Counted from the first letter of the stretch, positions 31,610 to 41,081 are shown. The stretch is DNA of 61,332 nucleotides from Muribaculaceae bacterium (GCA_023663365.1 JAMPHP010000002.1:51464-112795); one strand, 5' to 3'. Numbers and translations: made by a program. The notes: generated from the sequence alone by a model not told the origin.

Positions 31610-32455
31610 TTATTCGGCAGCGGGAGCTTCGGCCTCAGCAGCGGGAGCTGCTTCTTCGGCAGCGGGAGCTTCGGCGGCGTCGTTGCGGCGCACGCGGCGA
31701 CGTTCGCGGCGGGGAGCTTCGCCCTTTTCGGCCTGAGCTTCGGCAGCTTCGTTGTCGAGCTTCTCAGCCTTGCGCTCTTCGAGGCCCTGAGCCATAGCGG
31801 CAACGAGAGTGCCGGCGATGAGCTCGATGCTCTTGGAAGCGTCGTCGTTTGCGGGGATTACGTAGTCGACGGTCGAGGGATCGGAGTTGGTGTCGACCAT
31901 AGCGAATACGGGGATACCGAGGCGGTTTGCTTCAGCGACAGCGATACGCTCTTTGAGTACGTCAACCACGAAGAGAGCCGAGGGAAGACGGTTGAGGTCG
32001 GCGATGGAGCCGAGGGTCTTCTCGAGTTTTGCACGCTGGCGGGTGATCTGGAGGCGTTCGCGCTTGGAGAGGTTGTCGAAGGTGCCGTCTTTAGTCATCT
32101 TGTCGATGGTGGTCATCTTGCGGACAGCCTTGCGGATGGTGGGGAAGTTGGTGAGCATACCACCGGGCCAGCGCTCGATCACGTAGGGCATGCCGACAGA
32201 GTTGGCCAGGTCGGCGATAACCTGCTTAGCCTGCTTTTTGGTGGCTACGAAGAGCACTTTCTTGCCCTGCTTAGCCATGCCGCGGAGCACGTTTGCTGCC
32301 TCGGCGAGCTTGGCTTCGGTTTTATAAAGGTCGATTATGTGGATACCGTTGCGCTCCATGAAGATGTAGGGTGCCATTGCGGGGTTCCATTTACGCTTGA
32401 GGTGGCCGAAGTGGCAACCGGCTTCGAGGAGCTGTTCAAATGTGGGATTAGCCAT
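31610..32455 (-). CDS. rpsB: 30S ribosomal protein S2
   Basis: S2 binds the 30S head-body junction and S1. The ATG at 32455 (MANPTFEQLLEAGCHFGHLKRKWNP) matches the family start; the 14 extra upstream residues are not conserved. The core ends near residue 235, followed by an Ala/Glu/Arg-rich tail of about 45 residues (QAEKGEAPRRERRRVRR and repeats of EAPAAE) that looks disordered. It is part of the rplM-rpsI-rpsB-tsf run. Confidence 0.97.
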   Translation of the reverse strand: MANPTFEQLLEAGCHFGHLKRKWNPAMAPYIFMERNGIHIIDLYKTEAKLAEAANVLRGMAKQGKKVLFVATKKQAKQVIADLANSVGMPYVIERWPGGMLTNFPTIRKAVRKMTTIDKMTKDGTFDNLSKRERLQITRQRAKLEKTLGSIADLNRLPSALFVVDVLKERIAVAEANRLGIPVFAMVDTNSDPSTVDYVIPANDDASKSIELIAGTLVAAMAQGLEERKAEKLDNEAAEAQAEKGEAPRRERRRVRRNDAAEAPAAEEAAPAAEAEAPAAE

Positions 32456-32583
32456 TTTTGTAGAAGTTAGGTTTACGTTCTTTAAATTTTCATGCAACCG
32501 CGGGGTAGGGAACGCAGGTCCATCGGCGCGGTTTAGATACTAAACACTTATGCGGCACACGGGGTGCCAAAAGGAGAGGGATA

Positions 32584-32970
32584 TTAACGCTTGGAGAACT
32601 GGAAGCGCTTGCGAGCCTTGGGCTGACCGGGCTTTTTACGCTCGACAGCGCGGGGGTCGCGAGTCATGAAGCCGTTCTTGCGGAGGATAGCCTTGTCGTC
32701 GGGGTTGATTTTCACGAGAGCGCGGGCGATGCCGAGGCGAAGAGCTTCAGCCTGGCCTTTGTAACCGCCTCCGTCGAGGTTTACGTGGATGTCGTATTTC
32801 TCGGCAACTTCGAGGGTGTTGAGGGGCTGCTTAACGATGTACTGAAGAATCGACGAGGGGAAGTACACGTTCAGGGGGCGCTTGTTGATGGTGATGGTGC
32901 CGTTGCCTTCTTTGATGATAACGCGGGCTACGGCTGCCTTGCGGCGGCCAACTGCATTTACTGTTTCCAT
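32584..32970 (-). CDS. rpsI: 30S ribosomal protein S9
   Basis: The 128-aa protein ends in the family tail KRFQFSKR, which reaches the P-site tRNA. The conserved GRRKAAVARV start and GGGYKGQAEALRLGIARAL core are present. It starts 8 bp after rplM. Confidence 0.97.
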   Translation of the reverse strand: METVNAVGRRKAAVARVIIKEGNGTITINKRPLNVYFPSSILQYIVKQPLNTLEVAEKYDIHVNLDGGGYKGQAEALRLGIARALVKINPDDKAILRKNGFMTRDPRAVERKKPGQPKARKRFQFSKR

Positions 32971-32978
32971 TGTGTCGC

Positions 32979-33458
32979 TTATTTCAGTTTGTTAATGTCG
33001 ATTACGGTGGGGTTCTGAGCCTCGTGGGGGTGGTTGGGACCGTTGTACACGTGCATGTTCTCGATCAGGCGACGGCCAAGACGGTTCTTGGGGAGCATGC
33101 CTTTCATCACGCGGATGAAGAGGGGGTGCATTCCGGCTTTGATGTGCTTGTTGAAGGATTTCTTCATGAGCACTTCGGGGGTGAGCTCACGCTGACCGCC
33201 GGGGTAGCCGGTGTAGTTGAGGTAGATGCGGTCGGTCATCTTTTTGCCGGTGAGGATTACTTTGTCGGCGTTGATGATGATCACGTTGTCGCCGCACTCT
33301 ACGTTGGGCGAGTAGCTGGGTTTGTATTTACCACGGAGAAGTTTTGCAACTTTTGCGCAGAGGCGACCCAGAACTTGGTCGGTTGCATCGATCACAACCC
33401 AGTCGTGCTGCACTTCCTGTGCGTTGGGGAAATCGGTGCGGTAGCTAATAGTATCCAC
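32979..33458 (-). CDS. rplM: 50S ribosomal protein L13
   Basis: L13 is an early-assembly protein of the large subunit. The 159-aa product has the conserved WVVIDATDQVLGRLCAKVAKLLRGKYK near the start, GDNVIIINADKVILTGKK and RVMKGMLPKNRLGRR. It is the first gene of the ribosomal run, behind a promoter and a leader of about 107 nt that can fold. Confidence 0.97.
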   Translation of the reverse strand: MDTISYRTDFPNAQEVQHDWVVIDATDQVLGRLCAKVAKLLRGKYKPSYSPNVECGDNVIIINADKVILTGKKMTDRIYLNYTGYPGGQRELTPEVLMKKSFNKHIKAGMHPLFIRVMKGMLPKNRLGRRLIENMHVYNGPNHPHEAQNPTVIDINKLK

Positions 33459-33565
33459 TTTTTAATTTCTTGATTAATAGTTACATAAATTGACCGTCGC
33501 GGAGTGGCGAGCTTGGCCAAAAGCGTGCCGCGCGACTGTCGATGAATGAGTTGGACATAATCGGT
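33459..33565 (-). promoter_or_regulatory. rplM leader with strong hairpin
   Basis: The leader between the predicted transcription start and rplM holds the arms GACAGTCGCG and CGCGACGGTC (33492-33540 overall), which pair at nine of ten positions around an internal GGC/GCC-rich loop. A structured leader before L13 fits autogenous control by the ribosomal protein. I recall that an L13 leader motif has been described for Bacteroidia, but the match needs a covariance search. Confidence 0.5.
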
Positions 33566-33569
33566 GCCG

Positions 33570-33600
33570 CAAAGGTACGACTTTTTTCTCATTCAGCAAA
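33570..33600 (-). promoter_or_regulatory. Promoter of the rplM-rpsI-rpsB-tsf run
   Basis: The minus-strand -33 TTTG (33597-33600) and -7 TACCTTTG (33570-33577) are 19 bp apart, within the Bacteroidetes consensus. Confidence 0.75.
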
Positions 33601-33622
33601 ATATTTTTTCATGATGAAATTC

Positions 33623-36022
33623 TCAAAGCACATGCTTGAGGCTGCCGTCGCTCAGGACTATGGTGGCGGTGGCTCCCGGCTCGATGTGCAGCGGGAGCAC
33701 AGAGCCGGCGTAGCGCAGGGTGCATGATGCGCCTGCCGCGGATGTGAGCCGGGCTTGGGTGAGCGCTCCGCCCTCCCACTCGATGTCGACCTCTATGCCT
33801 GTGCGGGCGAGGAGGCCTTCCACTTTTCCGTCGGGCCACGCCGCCGGGAGCGCGGGCAGCAGGGTGATGTGGCCGTCGTGGCTCTGGAGGAGCATCTCGG
33901 CTACACCGGCCGTGCCTCCGAAGTTGCCGTCGATCTGGAATGGCGGGTGCATATCCCAGAGGTTGTCGGCCGTGCCAAGGCTCAGCAGGTTGCGGAAGAG
34001 AGTGTAGGCGTGGTCGCCGTCGTGGAGGCGCGCCCAGTGGTTGAGTTTCCAACCCATCGACCATCCTGTGGCTTCGTCGCCTCGCTGCCGCAGGGTTGTC
34101 TTGCACGCTTCGATGAGTGCGGTGTCGGCGTGAGTGATGCTGCTGCCGGGATGAAGGCCGAAGAGGTGGTTGGTGTGTCGGTGCCTGTCGGCGGGGTCGT
34201 CGATGTCGTCGAGCCATTCGCAGAGCTGCCCGTGCCGGCCTATATTATAAGGTGTGATTTTGGGGAGCAACGCAGCCCAGCGGTCGCGAAGCTCCGTGTC
34301 TGTGCCGAGGATGCGGGCGGCCTCTACAGCGGCTCCGAGGATTTCGCGGGCGAGGGCATTGGCATAGCCTGTGCCTGCGCTGATGGTGCCGTGCTCGGGG
34401 GAGTAGGAGGGACTGCACGAGAGAGTGCCGTCAGGCAGGGGCGCGAGCATGTCGGCGGTGAAAGCCGCGCTGCCGCGGATTATGGGGTATGCTATGGTGC
34501 GGAGCCACTCGGTGTCGCCGGTGAAGAGGTAGTAGTCCCAGAGCTGCGAGGCGAGCCAAGCGCCTGCCGAGGGGTTGTAGTTCCACTCCATCTGCCGTGA
34601 GTCGAGCGGAGCTGTGAAGCCGAAGGGATTTGCCGAGATTGATGCCGTCCAGCCGCTTGCGCCGAATGTTTCGCGAGCGGTGGCCGCACCGGGCACCACG
34701 AGCGAGCGGATGTAGTCGGTGTATGGCTCGAAGCACTCGAGGAGGTTTGTGCTCGTGGCGGGCCAGTAGTTCATCTGCACGTTGATATTGTTGTGGTAGT
34801 CAACGTGCCAGGGCCCGTCGACTACATCGCTCCACAGGCCCTGAAGGTTGGCCGGAAGCGTACCGGGCCTCGATGATGCTATCAGCAGGTAGCGCCCGTA
34901 GTTGAAGTAGAGCTCTTCGAGCGATGTGTCGGCTGCTCCGCGGCGGTAGGCTTCGAGTCGCTCCGGAGTGGTGAGGCTGCTTGCTTGTGGCTGCCCCAGG
35001 CTGAGCTTTACGCGCCCGTAGAGCCCGGAGTAGTCGGCCAGGTGGCGACTGTAGAGGCTGTCGGCACGCTCGCGGGCGGCATTGATGCGGGCGGTCACAC
35101 GGGGTGCGGGCGCAGAGCCGGTAAAGGTCAGCGGGTCGGAGAAATCGGGCTCGAAGTTCATGCGGTAGTCGGTGGCGGCGGCGAGCAGGAAGGTGACATC
35201 GCGTGCCCCCTCGACACTCAGCGAGGCGCGCTCGGCACTTGGAGTCACGGTGCCGCCATCCGAAGCGAGTGCGCTCACGGCCAGAGCCCAGCGCATACCG
35301 TTGCTTTTGAGATGGCCGTGGTAGACGATGCCGTCGGCTATGCCGGTGACACTGTCGACGGGGTTGGGGGTATCGAGAGCAAATGTGAGCGACTGCGGAG
35401 CCGAGCACGAGTAGGTGATGACCATCACGCTGTCGGGGTACGATGCGTAGTATCGCCTGTCGTACTGCTTTCCGGCCGCCTCGAAGCGCACCACTGTCAA
35501 AGCGCTGTCGAGCAGCAGCGAGCGGGAGTATCCGGCAAGGGCGCCCTCGTCGGCATCGCTTGTGACCACGGCCTCGCCGAGCACGGTGAAGCCGCCGAAA
35601 GAGCTGTCGTTATAGGGGATGTTGCCGCGGAAGTTTTCGGCAAGGAGCGCATCGGCTTCTTTGTGGCGCCCTTCGCTTAGGAGTGCCCTGATTGCGGGCA
35701 TCATGCTGTCGGGCACCTGCCTGTTCATGGCGCGGTAGAGCGGGTCGCCTGTAGCGGGCCCGCCGTGCCATAGCGATTTCTCGTTGAGCACGAGGCGGTC
35801 GCGCTTCACAGAGCCGAGGATGGAGGCTCCGAAAGCGCTGTTTCCTATCGGTAGAGACTCGCGCTCCCAGCGTCGTGTGGACTCGCCGTCGGGGCAGCGC
35901 CACGAAGGCGGAGCGTCGGATGGCAGGGGGCTGTCGAAGGATATGGTCTGCGAGGCATCGCGGGCCTCTGAGGCGAGAGCGCAGGCAATGGCCGCGCACA
36001 GGAGGATTTTTATCGGTTTCAT
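33623..36022 (-). CDS. Alpha-L-fucosidase, glycoside hydrolase family 95
   Basis: This exported enzyme inverts and releases alpha-1,2-linked fucose (some relatives prefer galactose) from host or plant glycans. I choose the ATG at 36022, because MKPIKILLCAAIACALASEA is a clear signal peptide; the 14 upstream residues are not. A substrate-binding N-terminal beta domain (about 40-280) begins with the family segment ERESLPIGNSAFGASILG. An (alpha/alpha)6 barrel follows, containing NINVQMNYWPATSTNLLECFEPY, SPSYSPEHGTISAGTGYANALAREI and HRHTNHLFGLHPGSSI. The length of about 799 aa is normal. It lies 48 bp after the MFS gene. Confidence 0.93.
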   Translation of the reverse strand: MKPIKILLCAAIACALASEARDASQTISFDSPLPSDAPPSWRCPDGESTRRWERESLPIGNSAFGASILGSVKRDRLVLNEKSLWHGGPATGDPLYRAMNRQVPDSMMPAIRALLSEGRHKEADALLAENFRGNIPYNDSSFGGFTVLGEAVVTSDADEGALAGYSRSLLLDSALTVVRFEAAGKQYDRRYYASYPDSVMVITYSCSAPQSLTFALDTPNPVDSVTGIADGIVYHGHLKSNGMRWALAVSALASDGGTVTPSAERASLSVEGARDVTFLLAAATDYRMNFEPDFSDPLTFTGSAPAPRVTARINAARERADSLYSRHLADYSGLYGRVKLSLGQPQASSLTTPERLEAYRRGAADTSLEELYFNYGRYLLIASSRPGTLPANLQGLWSDVVDGPWHVDYHNNINVQMNYWPATSTNLLECFEPYTDYIRSLVVPGAATARETFGASGWTASISANPFGFTAPLDSRQMEWNYNPSAGAWLASQLWDYYLFTGDTEWLRTIAYPIIRGSAAFTADMLAPLPDGTLSCSPSYSPEHGTISAGTGYANALAREILGAAVEAARILGTDTELRDRWAALLPKITPYNIGRHGQLCEWLDDIDDPADRHRHTNHLFGLHPGSSITHADTALIEACKTTLRQRGDEATGWSMGWKLNHWARLHDGDHAYTLFRNLLSLGTADNLWDMHPPFQIDGNFGGTAGVAEMLLQSHDGHITLLPALPAAWPDGKVEGLLARTGIEVDIEWEGGALTQARLTSAAGASCTLRYAGSVLPLHIEPGATATIVLSDGSLKHVL

Positions 36023-36070
36023 GGCGATGCAAAGATAAGACCTTTCCGCCATATACCGAAGCACGGCGTA

Positions 36071-37282
36071 CTACTTTTTCACCATCGCCGCCAGTGGAGT
36101 GAGCCGATGTGCTATGGCGGCGAGCACGAGCGCTATCAGTGCAATCACCGCAAATGCTATGGCCGTGGAGTGCAGAATGTTGCCAATACCGACCAATGGC
36201 GCCACTATGGCTGCGAAGATATATTTGACCACATTGAGGATGGCCGAGGCTGTGCCGGCATCGCTGCGCCCGACCTCCATCGAGAGGCTGTTGGCTGAGG
36301 CGAACACCATGCCGCTGCCCAGGAGCATAGGCACCGCCATGAGCTCGTAGAGCACAATTCCGCGCCCGGTGTACATCACGGCCGCCTGCAGGATGGCGAA
36401 GAGGCACATCAGAGCAGTGCCTGCTACGAGCCCCTGCTTAAGCACCTTGAAGCGCATCACCAGGGTCGAGCCTACGGCGATGGCAAGGGCATTGCCACCC
36501 ACGATGAGGCCGAACTGCGCCGCCGTGAAGCCGTAGTGGTCCTGAATGATAAAGGGTGCCGAGGAGATATAGGCGTAGAGCAGGCCTATGGCAATGGCCT
36601 TGAGAAGCACGTAGACCATGAAGCGGCCGTTGGCGAAGAGCTTACCGTAGGCCCGGACATATACGGCGATGCTGCCTGTGCGGATGCGCCCCGAAGGCGG
36701 GAGGCTTTCGGGGCGGCGCACCGACCAGAAGAACATGCCGGCACCTATCACCAGCAGGAGCACGAATATGCCTCGCCAGCCGGTGCTGTCGGCCATGGCG
36801 CCGCCAACGAGGGGTGCCGCAGCAGGAGCGATGCCGTTGATGGCCCCTACAAGAGCCATCACTTTGGCAAGCTGCCGCCCGCTGTAGAGATCGGTGGGGA
36901 TGGAGTAGGAGAGTACCATTGCGCCGCCTGCACCTATGCCTTGAAAGAGCCTGCACACCAGGAAGAAGTGTATGCCGGGCGAGAAAACGGCCACGCCGGT
37001 GGCGAGTGCGAACACGCCCAGCGACCACAGCAGCATGGGCTTGCGCCCGTAGCGGTCGCTCAGGGAGCCCCACATCACCGAGCCTGCACCGAGCCCGAGC
37101 ATCACCATGGTGAGGCCCATCTGAGTCATCGACGGAGTGGTGTGGAACTCGCGCATCATGGCCGGGATGGTGGGGAGGTACATGTCGTTGACGAGCGAGC
37201 TGAAAGCCCCCAGGATGGCTATGAAGATGAGGAAGTAGACGAAAGGATGGCGCGAAGGATGCGCCTGCGGTGTAGGTGTCAT
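36071..37282 (-). CDS. MFS drug exporter, Bcr/CflA type
   Basis: The protein (403 aa from the ATG at 37282; a further 11 residues are possible) has twelve membrane helices. Family marks are LVNDMYLPTIPAM in the first loop, MWGSLSDRYGRKPMLLWSLGVF (loop 2-3 motif A), and RLFQGIGAGGAMVLSYSI. Proteins of this group expel bicyclomycin, chloramphenicol and other small compounds by proton antiport. The substrate here is unknown. Confidence 0.88.
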   Translation of the reverse strand: MTPTPQAHPSRHPFVYFLIFIAILGAFSSLVNDMYLPTIPAMMREFHTTPSMTQMGLTMVMLGLGAGSVMWGSLSDRYGRKPMLLWSLGVFALATGVAVFSPGIHFFLVCRLFQGIGAGGAMVLSYSIPTDLYSGRQLAKVMALVGAINGIAPAAAPLVGGAMADSTGWRGIFVLLLVIGAGMFFWSVRRPESLPPSGRIRTGSIAVYVRAYGKLFANGRFMVYVLLKAIAIGLLYAYISSAPFIIQDHYGFTAAQFGLIVGGNALAIAVGSTLVMRFKVLKQGLVAGTALMCLFAILQAAVMYTGRGIVLYELMAVPMLLGSGMVFASANSLSMEVGRSDAGTASAILNVVKYIFAAIVAPLVGIGNILHSTAIAFAVIALIALVLAAIAHRLTPLAAMVKK

Positions 37283-37396
37283 TGATGAAACGTTTAGAAT
37301 GTAAACGCTCGGCATCGGCGGCGGGTTCGCGGATGCAAAAAGCGCCTCGGTGTCGGAGCACGAAGGCGCTTAGATGTGTTTTCGAGGGGATTCGTC

Positions 37397-38641
37397 TTAT
37401 TCGAGCGAGTGTATCACGAGGCCGGAGCGGAGCTTTGGCTCGAACCATGTGGTCTTGGGCGGCATGATGTTGCCGGTGTCGGCGATGTCCATAAGCTGCT
37501 TCATGCTCACGGGGTAGAGCGCGAGCGCGAAAGCCATCTCGCCCGAGTCGACGCGGCGCTTGAGCTCCTCGAGGCCGCGGATACCGCCTACGAAGTCGAT
37601 GCGCTTGTCGGAGCGGAGGTCGGTGATGCCGATGATGTCGCGGAGGATGAGGTCCGACGATATTGTGACGTCGAGCACGCCGATGGGGTCGTTGTCGTTG
37701 TATGTGCCGGGCCGTGCCGTGAGGGAGTACCAGCGGCCTTCGAGGTAGAGTGCGAAGTTGTGGAGCGCCTCGGGGGTGTAGACCTCGGTGCCCTTGTCGA
37801 CGATGACGAAGTTTCGCTCAATGCGCTCCAGAAATTCGGCGGGCGAGAGGCCGTTGAGGTCGCGAACCACGCGGTTGTAGTCGATGATCTTGAGGTGCGA
37901 GGCGGGGAAGGCCACGGCAAGGAAGTAGTTGTACTCCTCGTCGCCGCGGTGCGCCGGGTTCTGCTGCGCCTTTTCGTTGCCCACGAGAGCGGCTGCCGCG
38001 GAGCGATGGTGACCGTCGGCGATGTAGAGGTGCGGGATTTTGTCGAACTCGGTGGTGATCGCGGCGATGGTGGCGTCGTCGTCGATTACCCAGAAGTGAT
38101 GGCCGAAGCCGTCGGGAGCGGTGAAGTCGTACTCGGCGGGCCCTGCTGTGACCTTGCGGATGATAGCCTCGAGGGCTTCGTTGTCGGGGAAGGCGAAGAA
38201 CACGGGCTCGATGTTGGCGTTGTTGATGCGGACGTGCTTCATGCGGTCCTCCTCTTTGTCGCGGCGAGTGAGCTCATGCTTCTTGATGCGGCCCTCCATG
38301 TAGTCGTCGACGTTTGCTGCCACTACGATGCCGTACTGAGTGCGGCCGTCCATGGTCTGAGCGTAGATGTAGTAGTGCTCGCGCTCGTCCTGCACCAGCC
38401 AGCCGCGAGAGCGGAAGGCTGCGAAATTCTCCACGGCTCGGTCGTAGACCTCGGGCGCGTGCTCGTCGGTGCCGGGCTCGAAGTCGATTTCGGGCTTGAT
38501 GATGTGATAAAGCGAGCGAGGATTGCCTTCGGCTTCTGCTCGTGCTTCCTCACTGTTGAGAACGTCGTAGGGTCGCGATGCCACTTCGGTGACCATCTCG
38601 CGAGGCGGTCGGATGCCGCGGAAGGGTTTGACTTTGGCCAT
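37397..38641 (-). CDS. DUF1015-family protein
   Basis: The 414-aa protein matches DUF1015, recognisable by the start VKPFRGIRPPREMVTEVASRPYDVLNSEEARAEAEGNP and by LYIADGHHRSAAAAL with the conserved GHHR. Members carry a possible ParB/Srx-like fold. In many Bacteroidetes they sit near serC/serA, but here the neighbour is purA, 27 bp upstream. The function is not established. Confidence 0.9.
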   Translation of the reverse strand: MAKVKPFRGIRPPREMVTEVASRPYDVLNSEEARAEAEGNPRSLYHIIKPEIDFEPGTDEHAPEVYDRAVENFAAFRSRGWLVQDEREHYYIYAQTMDGRTQYGIVVAANVDDYMEGRIKKHELTRRDKEEDRMKHVRINNANIEPVFFAFPDNEALEAIIRKVTAGPAEYDFTAPDGFGHHFWVIDDDATIAAITTEFDKIPHLYIADGHHRSAAAALVGNEKAQQNPAHRGDEEYNYFLAVAFPASHLKIIDYNRVVRDLNGLSPAEFLERIERNFVIVDKGTEVYTPEALHNFALYLEGRWYSLTARPGTYNDNDPIGVLDVTISSDLILRDIIGITDLRSDKRIDFVGGIRGLEELKRRVDSGEMAFALALYPVSMKQLMDIADTGNIMPPKTTWFEPKLRSGLVIHSLE

Positions 38642-38668
38642 TTTTCGGGGTAGTGTTTAAGGTAGGTG

Positions 38669-39964
38669 CTATCGGATAATTGTCTGCTCGCGGTCGGGAC
38701 CCACGGAGATTATGCTCACGGGCACGCCCACGTGCTCTTCGATGTAGCGGATATAGCTGCGGAAAGTCTCGGGCAGCTCGTCCTCGCGCCTTGCGGCGGA
38801 GATGTCGGTGAGCCATCCGGGCAGAGTGTCGTAGATGGGCTCGACGTCGGCAGCGCCCTCGGCATTGCGGCCCACGCAGTAGGGGAAATCCTCGGTGACG
38901 GAGCCGTCGGGGAGGCGGTAGGCGGTGCAGACCTTGATTTCGTCGAAGGTGTCGAGCACGTCGCTCTTCATCATGATGAGGTTTGTGGCACCGTTGATCA
39001 TCACGGCGTAGCGCAGAGCCACGAGGTCGAGCCAGCCGCAGCGACGCTCACGGCCCGTGACGGCACCGTACTCATGACCTATGGAGCGGATTTCCTCGCC
39101 GGTGGCGTCGAAGAGCTCGGTGGGGAAGGGGCCGCTGCCCACGCGTGTGCAGTATGCCTTGAAGATGCCGTAGACCCTGCCGATGCGACCGGGAGCTATG
39201 CCGAGGCCTGTGCAGGCACCGGCGGCCACGGTGTTGCTCGAAGTCACGAAGGGGTACGATCCGAAGTCGATGTCGAGCATAGTGCCCTGAGCGCCTTCGC
39301 AGAGCACGCTGCAGTCGTCGTTGAGCGCTTTGTTGACGAAGTGCTCGGTGTCGGCCAGGTCGAAAGTGCGCAGGTAGGCGAGAGCCTCGAGCCACTCGGC
39401 CTCAGCTGCTGCGAAGCGCTCGGTGTCGACGGGAGCACCCATCTCGGCCAGCAGGCGGAAGTGGGCATCGCGAGCGGTGGCGTAGATTTCGTCGAAGTCG
39501 TCGGCGAGGATGTCGCCCACGCGCAGACCGTGGCGCGAAATTTTGTCGGCGTATGTGGGGCCTATACCCTTGCCTGTGGTGCCGATTTTTCCTTTGCCCA
39601 TTGCAGCTTCGCCGGCGGCGTCGAGCAGGCGGTGAGTGGGCATGATGAGGTGGGCTTTCTTTGAAATCTTGAGGATGGAGTGGAGGTCTACACCGTCGGC
39701 CTCAAGGTCGGAAGCCTCGCCACGGAAGAGCACGGGGTCGAGCACCACACCGTTGCCGATGATATTGGTGATGGAGCCTTGCGCGAAGACACCCGATGGA
39801 ATGGAGCGGAGCACATGCTTGTGACCGTCGAACTCGAGGGTGTGGCCGGCGTTGGGGCCGCCCTGAAATCGGGCTACAATGTCGTAGTCGGGAGCAAGGA
39901 CGTCCACTATCTTTCCTTTACCTTCGTCGCCCCACTGGAGGCCTAAGAGTATATCGGCTTTCAT
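38669..39964 (-). CDS. purA: Adenylosuccinate synthetase
   Basis: PurA joins IMP and aspartate using GTP, the first committed step to AMP. The P-loop-like motif QWGDEGKGK at residues 10-18 holds the catalytic Asp13. The IMP loop GGPNAGHT, GKGIGPTYADK and the end region TAYRLPDGSVTEDFP are present. The length of 431 aa is normal. It starts 34 bp after the Fur-family gene, so the two may share a message. Confidence 0.97.
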   Translation of the reverse strand: MKADILLGLQWGDEGKGKIVDVLAPDYDIVARFQGGPNAGHTLEFDGHKHVLRSIPSGVFAQGSITNIIGNGVVLDPVLFRGEASDLEADGVDLHSILKISKKAHLIMPTHRLLDAAGEAAMGKGKIGTTGKGIGPTYADKISRHGLRVGDILADDFDEIYATARDAHFRLLAEMGAPVDTERFAAAEAEWLEALAYLRTFDLADTEHFVNKALNDDCSVLCEGAQGTMLDIDFGSYPFVTSSNTVAAGACTGLGIAPGRIGRVYGIFKAYCTRVGSGPFPTELFDATGEEIRSIGHEYGAVTGRERRCGWLDLVALRYAVMINGATNLIMMKSDVLDTFDEIKVCTAYRLPDGSVTEDFPYCVGRNAEGAADVEPIYDTLPGWLTDISAARREDELPETFRSYIRYIEEHVGVPVSIISVGPDREQTIIR

Positions 39965-39998
39965 GTCGTTTACAGAGTATGTTTTGGATATGTGATGC

Positions 39999-40499
39999 TT
40001 ATTTAGATTTCATTTTATCGGAGGCAGCTTTTTTGAGCTCCTTCTCTTTCTTTCGAGCTTTGCGCGCGCAGGCGGAGCACACGCCGTAGACCGACAGCGC
40101 GAAGTAGGCGGGCGTGAAGGCCGAGAAGCGTCGGCCTTTAAGGAGCTCTTCGAGCTGAGGATCGCGTATGTCTTTGATTTTACCGCAGCGGAGGCACAGC
40201 AGATGGTAGTGGTTCGATGGCGTGGCTTCGTAGCGCATGGCACCGTCGTCGAGCCTGAGCCTCCTGAGCAGGCCGCAGTCGACCAGAAGCTGCAGAGAGC
40301 TGTAGACGGTGGCAGTGGCCACGCGGCGGCCGTTTGCAGCAAGGTGTGCCGACAGATCCTCCACGGTGAAGTGCCCCGCCATGCTTTCTGCCGAGGCAAG
40401 CACCATATAGCGCTCGGGAGTGCAGCGGCGCCGTGTGCGTCGCAGAAACTCCGAGAGGATTTGCGCCGATGCGCTTTCTCTGATGTCGTCGGCTGCCAT
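39999..40499 (-). CDS. Fur-family metal-dependent transcriptional regulator
   Basis: The 166-aa protein has a winged helix (about 15-90, with HFTVEDLSAHLAANGRRVATATVYSSLQLLVDCGLL) and a dimerisation domain with HYHLLCLRCGKI, plus a structural zinc site CLRC...CSAC. It could be Fur, PerR or Zur; the sequence alone does not decide. I choose the ATG at 40499 (MAADDIRES), because a TAAATTTG -7 box lies at 40520-40527, downstream of the longer frame's start. It is divergent from bcp, a peroxide-defence gene, which leans towards PerR-like regulation. Confidence 0.88.
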   Translation of the reverse strand: MAADDIRESASAQILSEFLRRTRRRCTPERYMVLASAESMAGHFTVEDLSAHLAANGRRVATATVYSSLQLLVDCGLLRRLRLDDGAMRYEATPSNHYHLLCLRCGKIKDIRDPQLEELLKGRRFSAFTPAYFALSVYGVCSACARKARKKEKELKKAASDKMKSK

Positions 40500-40519
40500 A
40501 GTGGTGCGTGTTGGTGTGG

Positions 40520-40577
40520 CAAATTTACGAATTTTTTTTGGGAGGGGCGCAAAAAAGAGTGAAAATGTGTACCTTTG
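40520..40577. promoter_or_regulatory. Divergent promoter region between the Fur-type gene and bcp
   Basis: The leftward promoter has -7 TAAATTTG (40520-40527) with -33 TTTG at 40550-40553, 22 bp away, slightly long. The rightward bcp promoter has -7 TACCTTTG (40570-40577) but no good -33. The overlap of the two promoters allows joint control. Confidence 0.55.
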
Positions 40578-40615
40578 TGTGTTGTACAAGCATCCGATAA
40601 TAAATACAGAATACT

Positions 40616-41068
40616 ATGATCAATGTAGGAGACAAGGTGCCCGACTTGCTTGGCACCGATGCCGAAGGCCGCGAGGTGCGTCTGAGCGACTTTCCCGGCA
40701 AGCGCGTGGCGCTTTATTTCTATCCGAAAGACAATACTTCGGGCTGCACCGCACAGGCCTGCAGCCTCCGCGACGGCTATGCCGACTTGCTTGCCGCCGG
40801 CTATCAGGTGGTGGGCGTGAGTGTGGACTCTGCCGAGTCGCACCGCAAGTTTGCCGCCAAGCACTCGCTGCCTTTCCCTCTTATCGCCGACACCGACCAC
40901 AAGCTGGTGGAGCAGATGGGCGTGTGGGGCGAGAAAAGCATGTATGGCCGCAAGTATATGGGCACTTTCCGCACCACTTTCATCATCTCGCCCGAGGGCG
41001 TGGTGGAGCGCGTGATGCTGCCTAAGGAGGTAAAGACCAAAATCCATGCGCAGCAGATTTTAGGATAA
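40616..41068 (+). CDS. bcp: Thioredoxin-dependent peroxiredoxin, Bcp type
   Basis: The enzyme reduces hydrogen peroxide and organic hydroperoxides with thioredoxin. The motif YPKDNTSGCTAQACSLRDGY gives the peroxidatic Cys44 and the resolving Cys49 typical of the atypical 2-Cys Bcp class. The length of 150 aa is normal. It is divergent from a Fur-family gene and ends at a strong terminator, which is duplicated 0.85 kb downstream. Confidence 0.96.
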   Translation: MINVGDKVPDLLGTDAEGREVRLSDFPGKRVALYFYPKDNTSGCTAQACSLRDGYADLLAAGYQVVGVSVDSAESHRKFAAKHSLPFPLIADTDHKLVEQMGVWGEKSMYGRKYMGTFRTTFIISPEGVVERVMLPKEVKTKIHAQQILG

Positions 41069-41081
41069 TCTCAACCGCACA

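Noticed and set aside
36030-36037. TATCTTTG box as promoter of the GH95 gene
   Set aside because: It would place the transcript start almost on the start codon and no -33 box is at the right distance.
37376-38653. 425-codon frame opposite the DUF1015 gene
   Set aside because: Antisense shadow of a recognised family.
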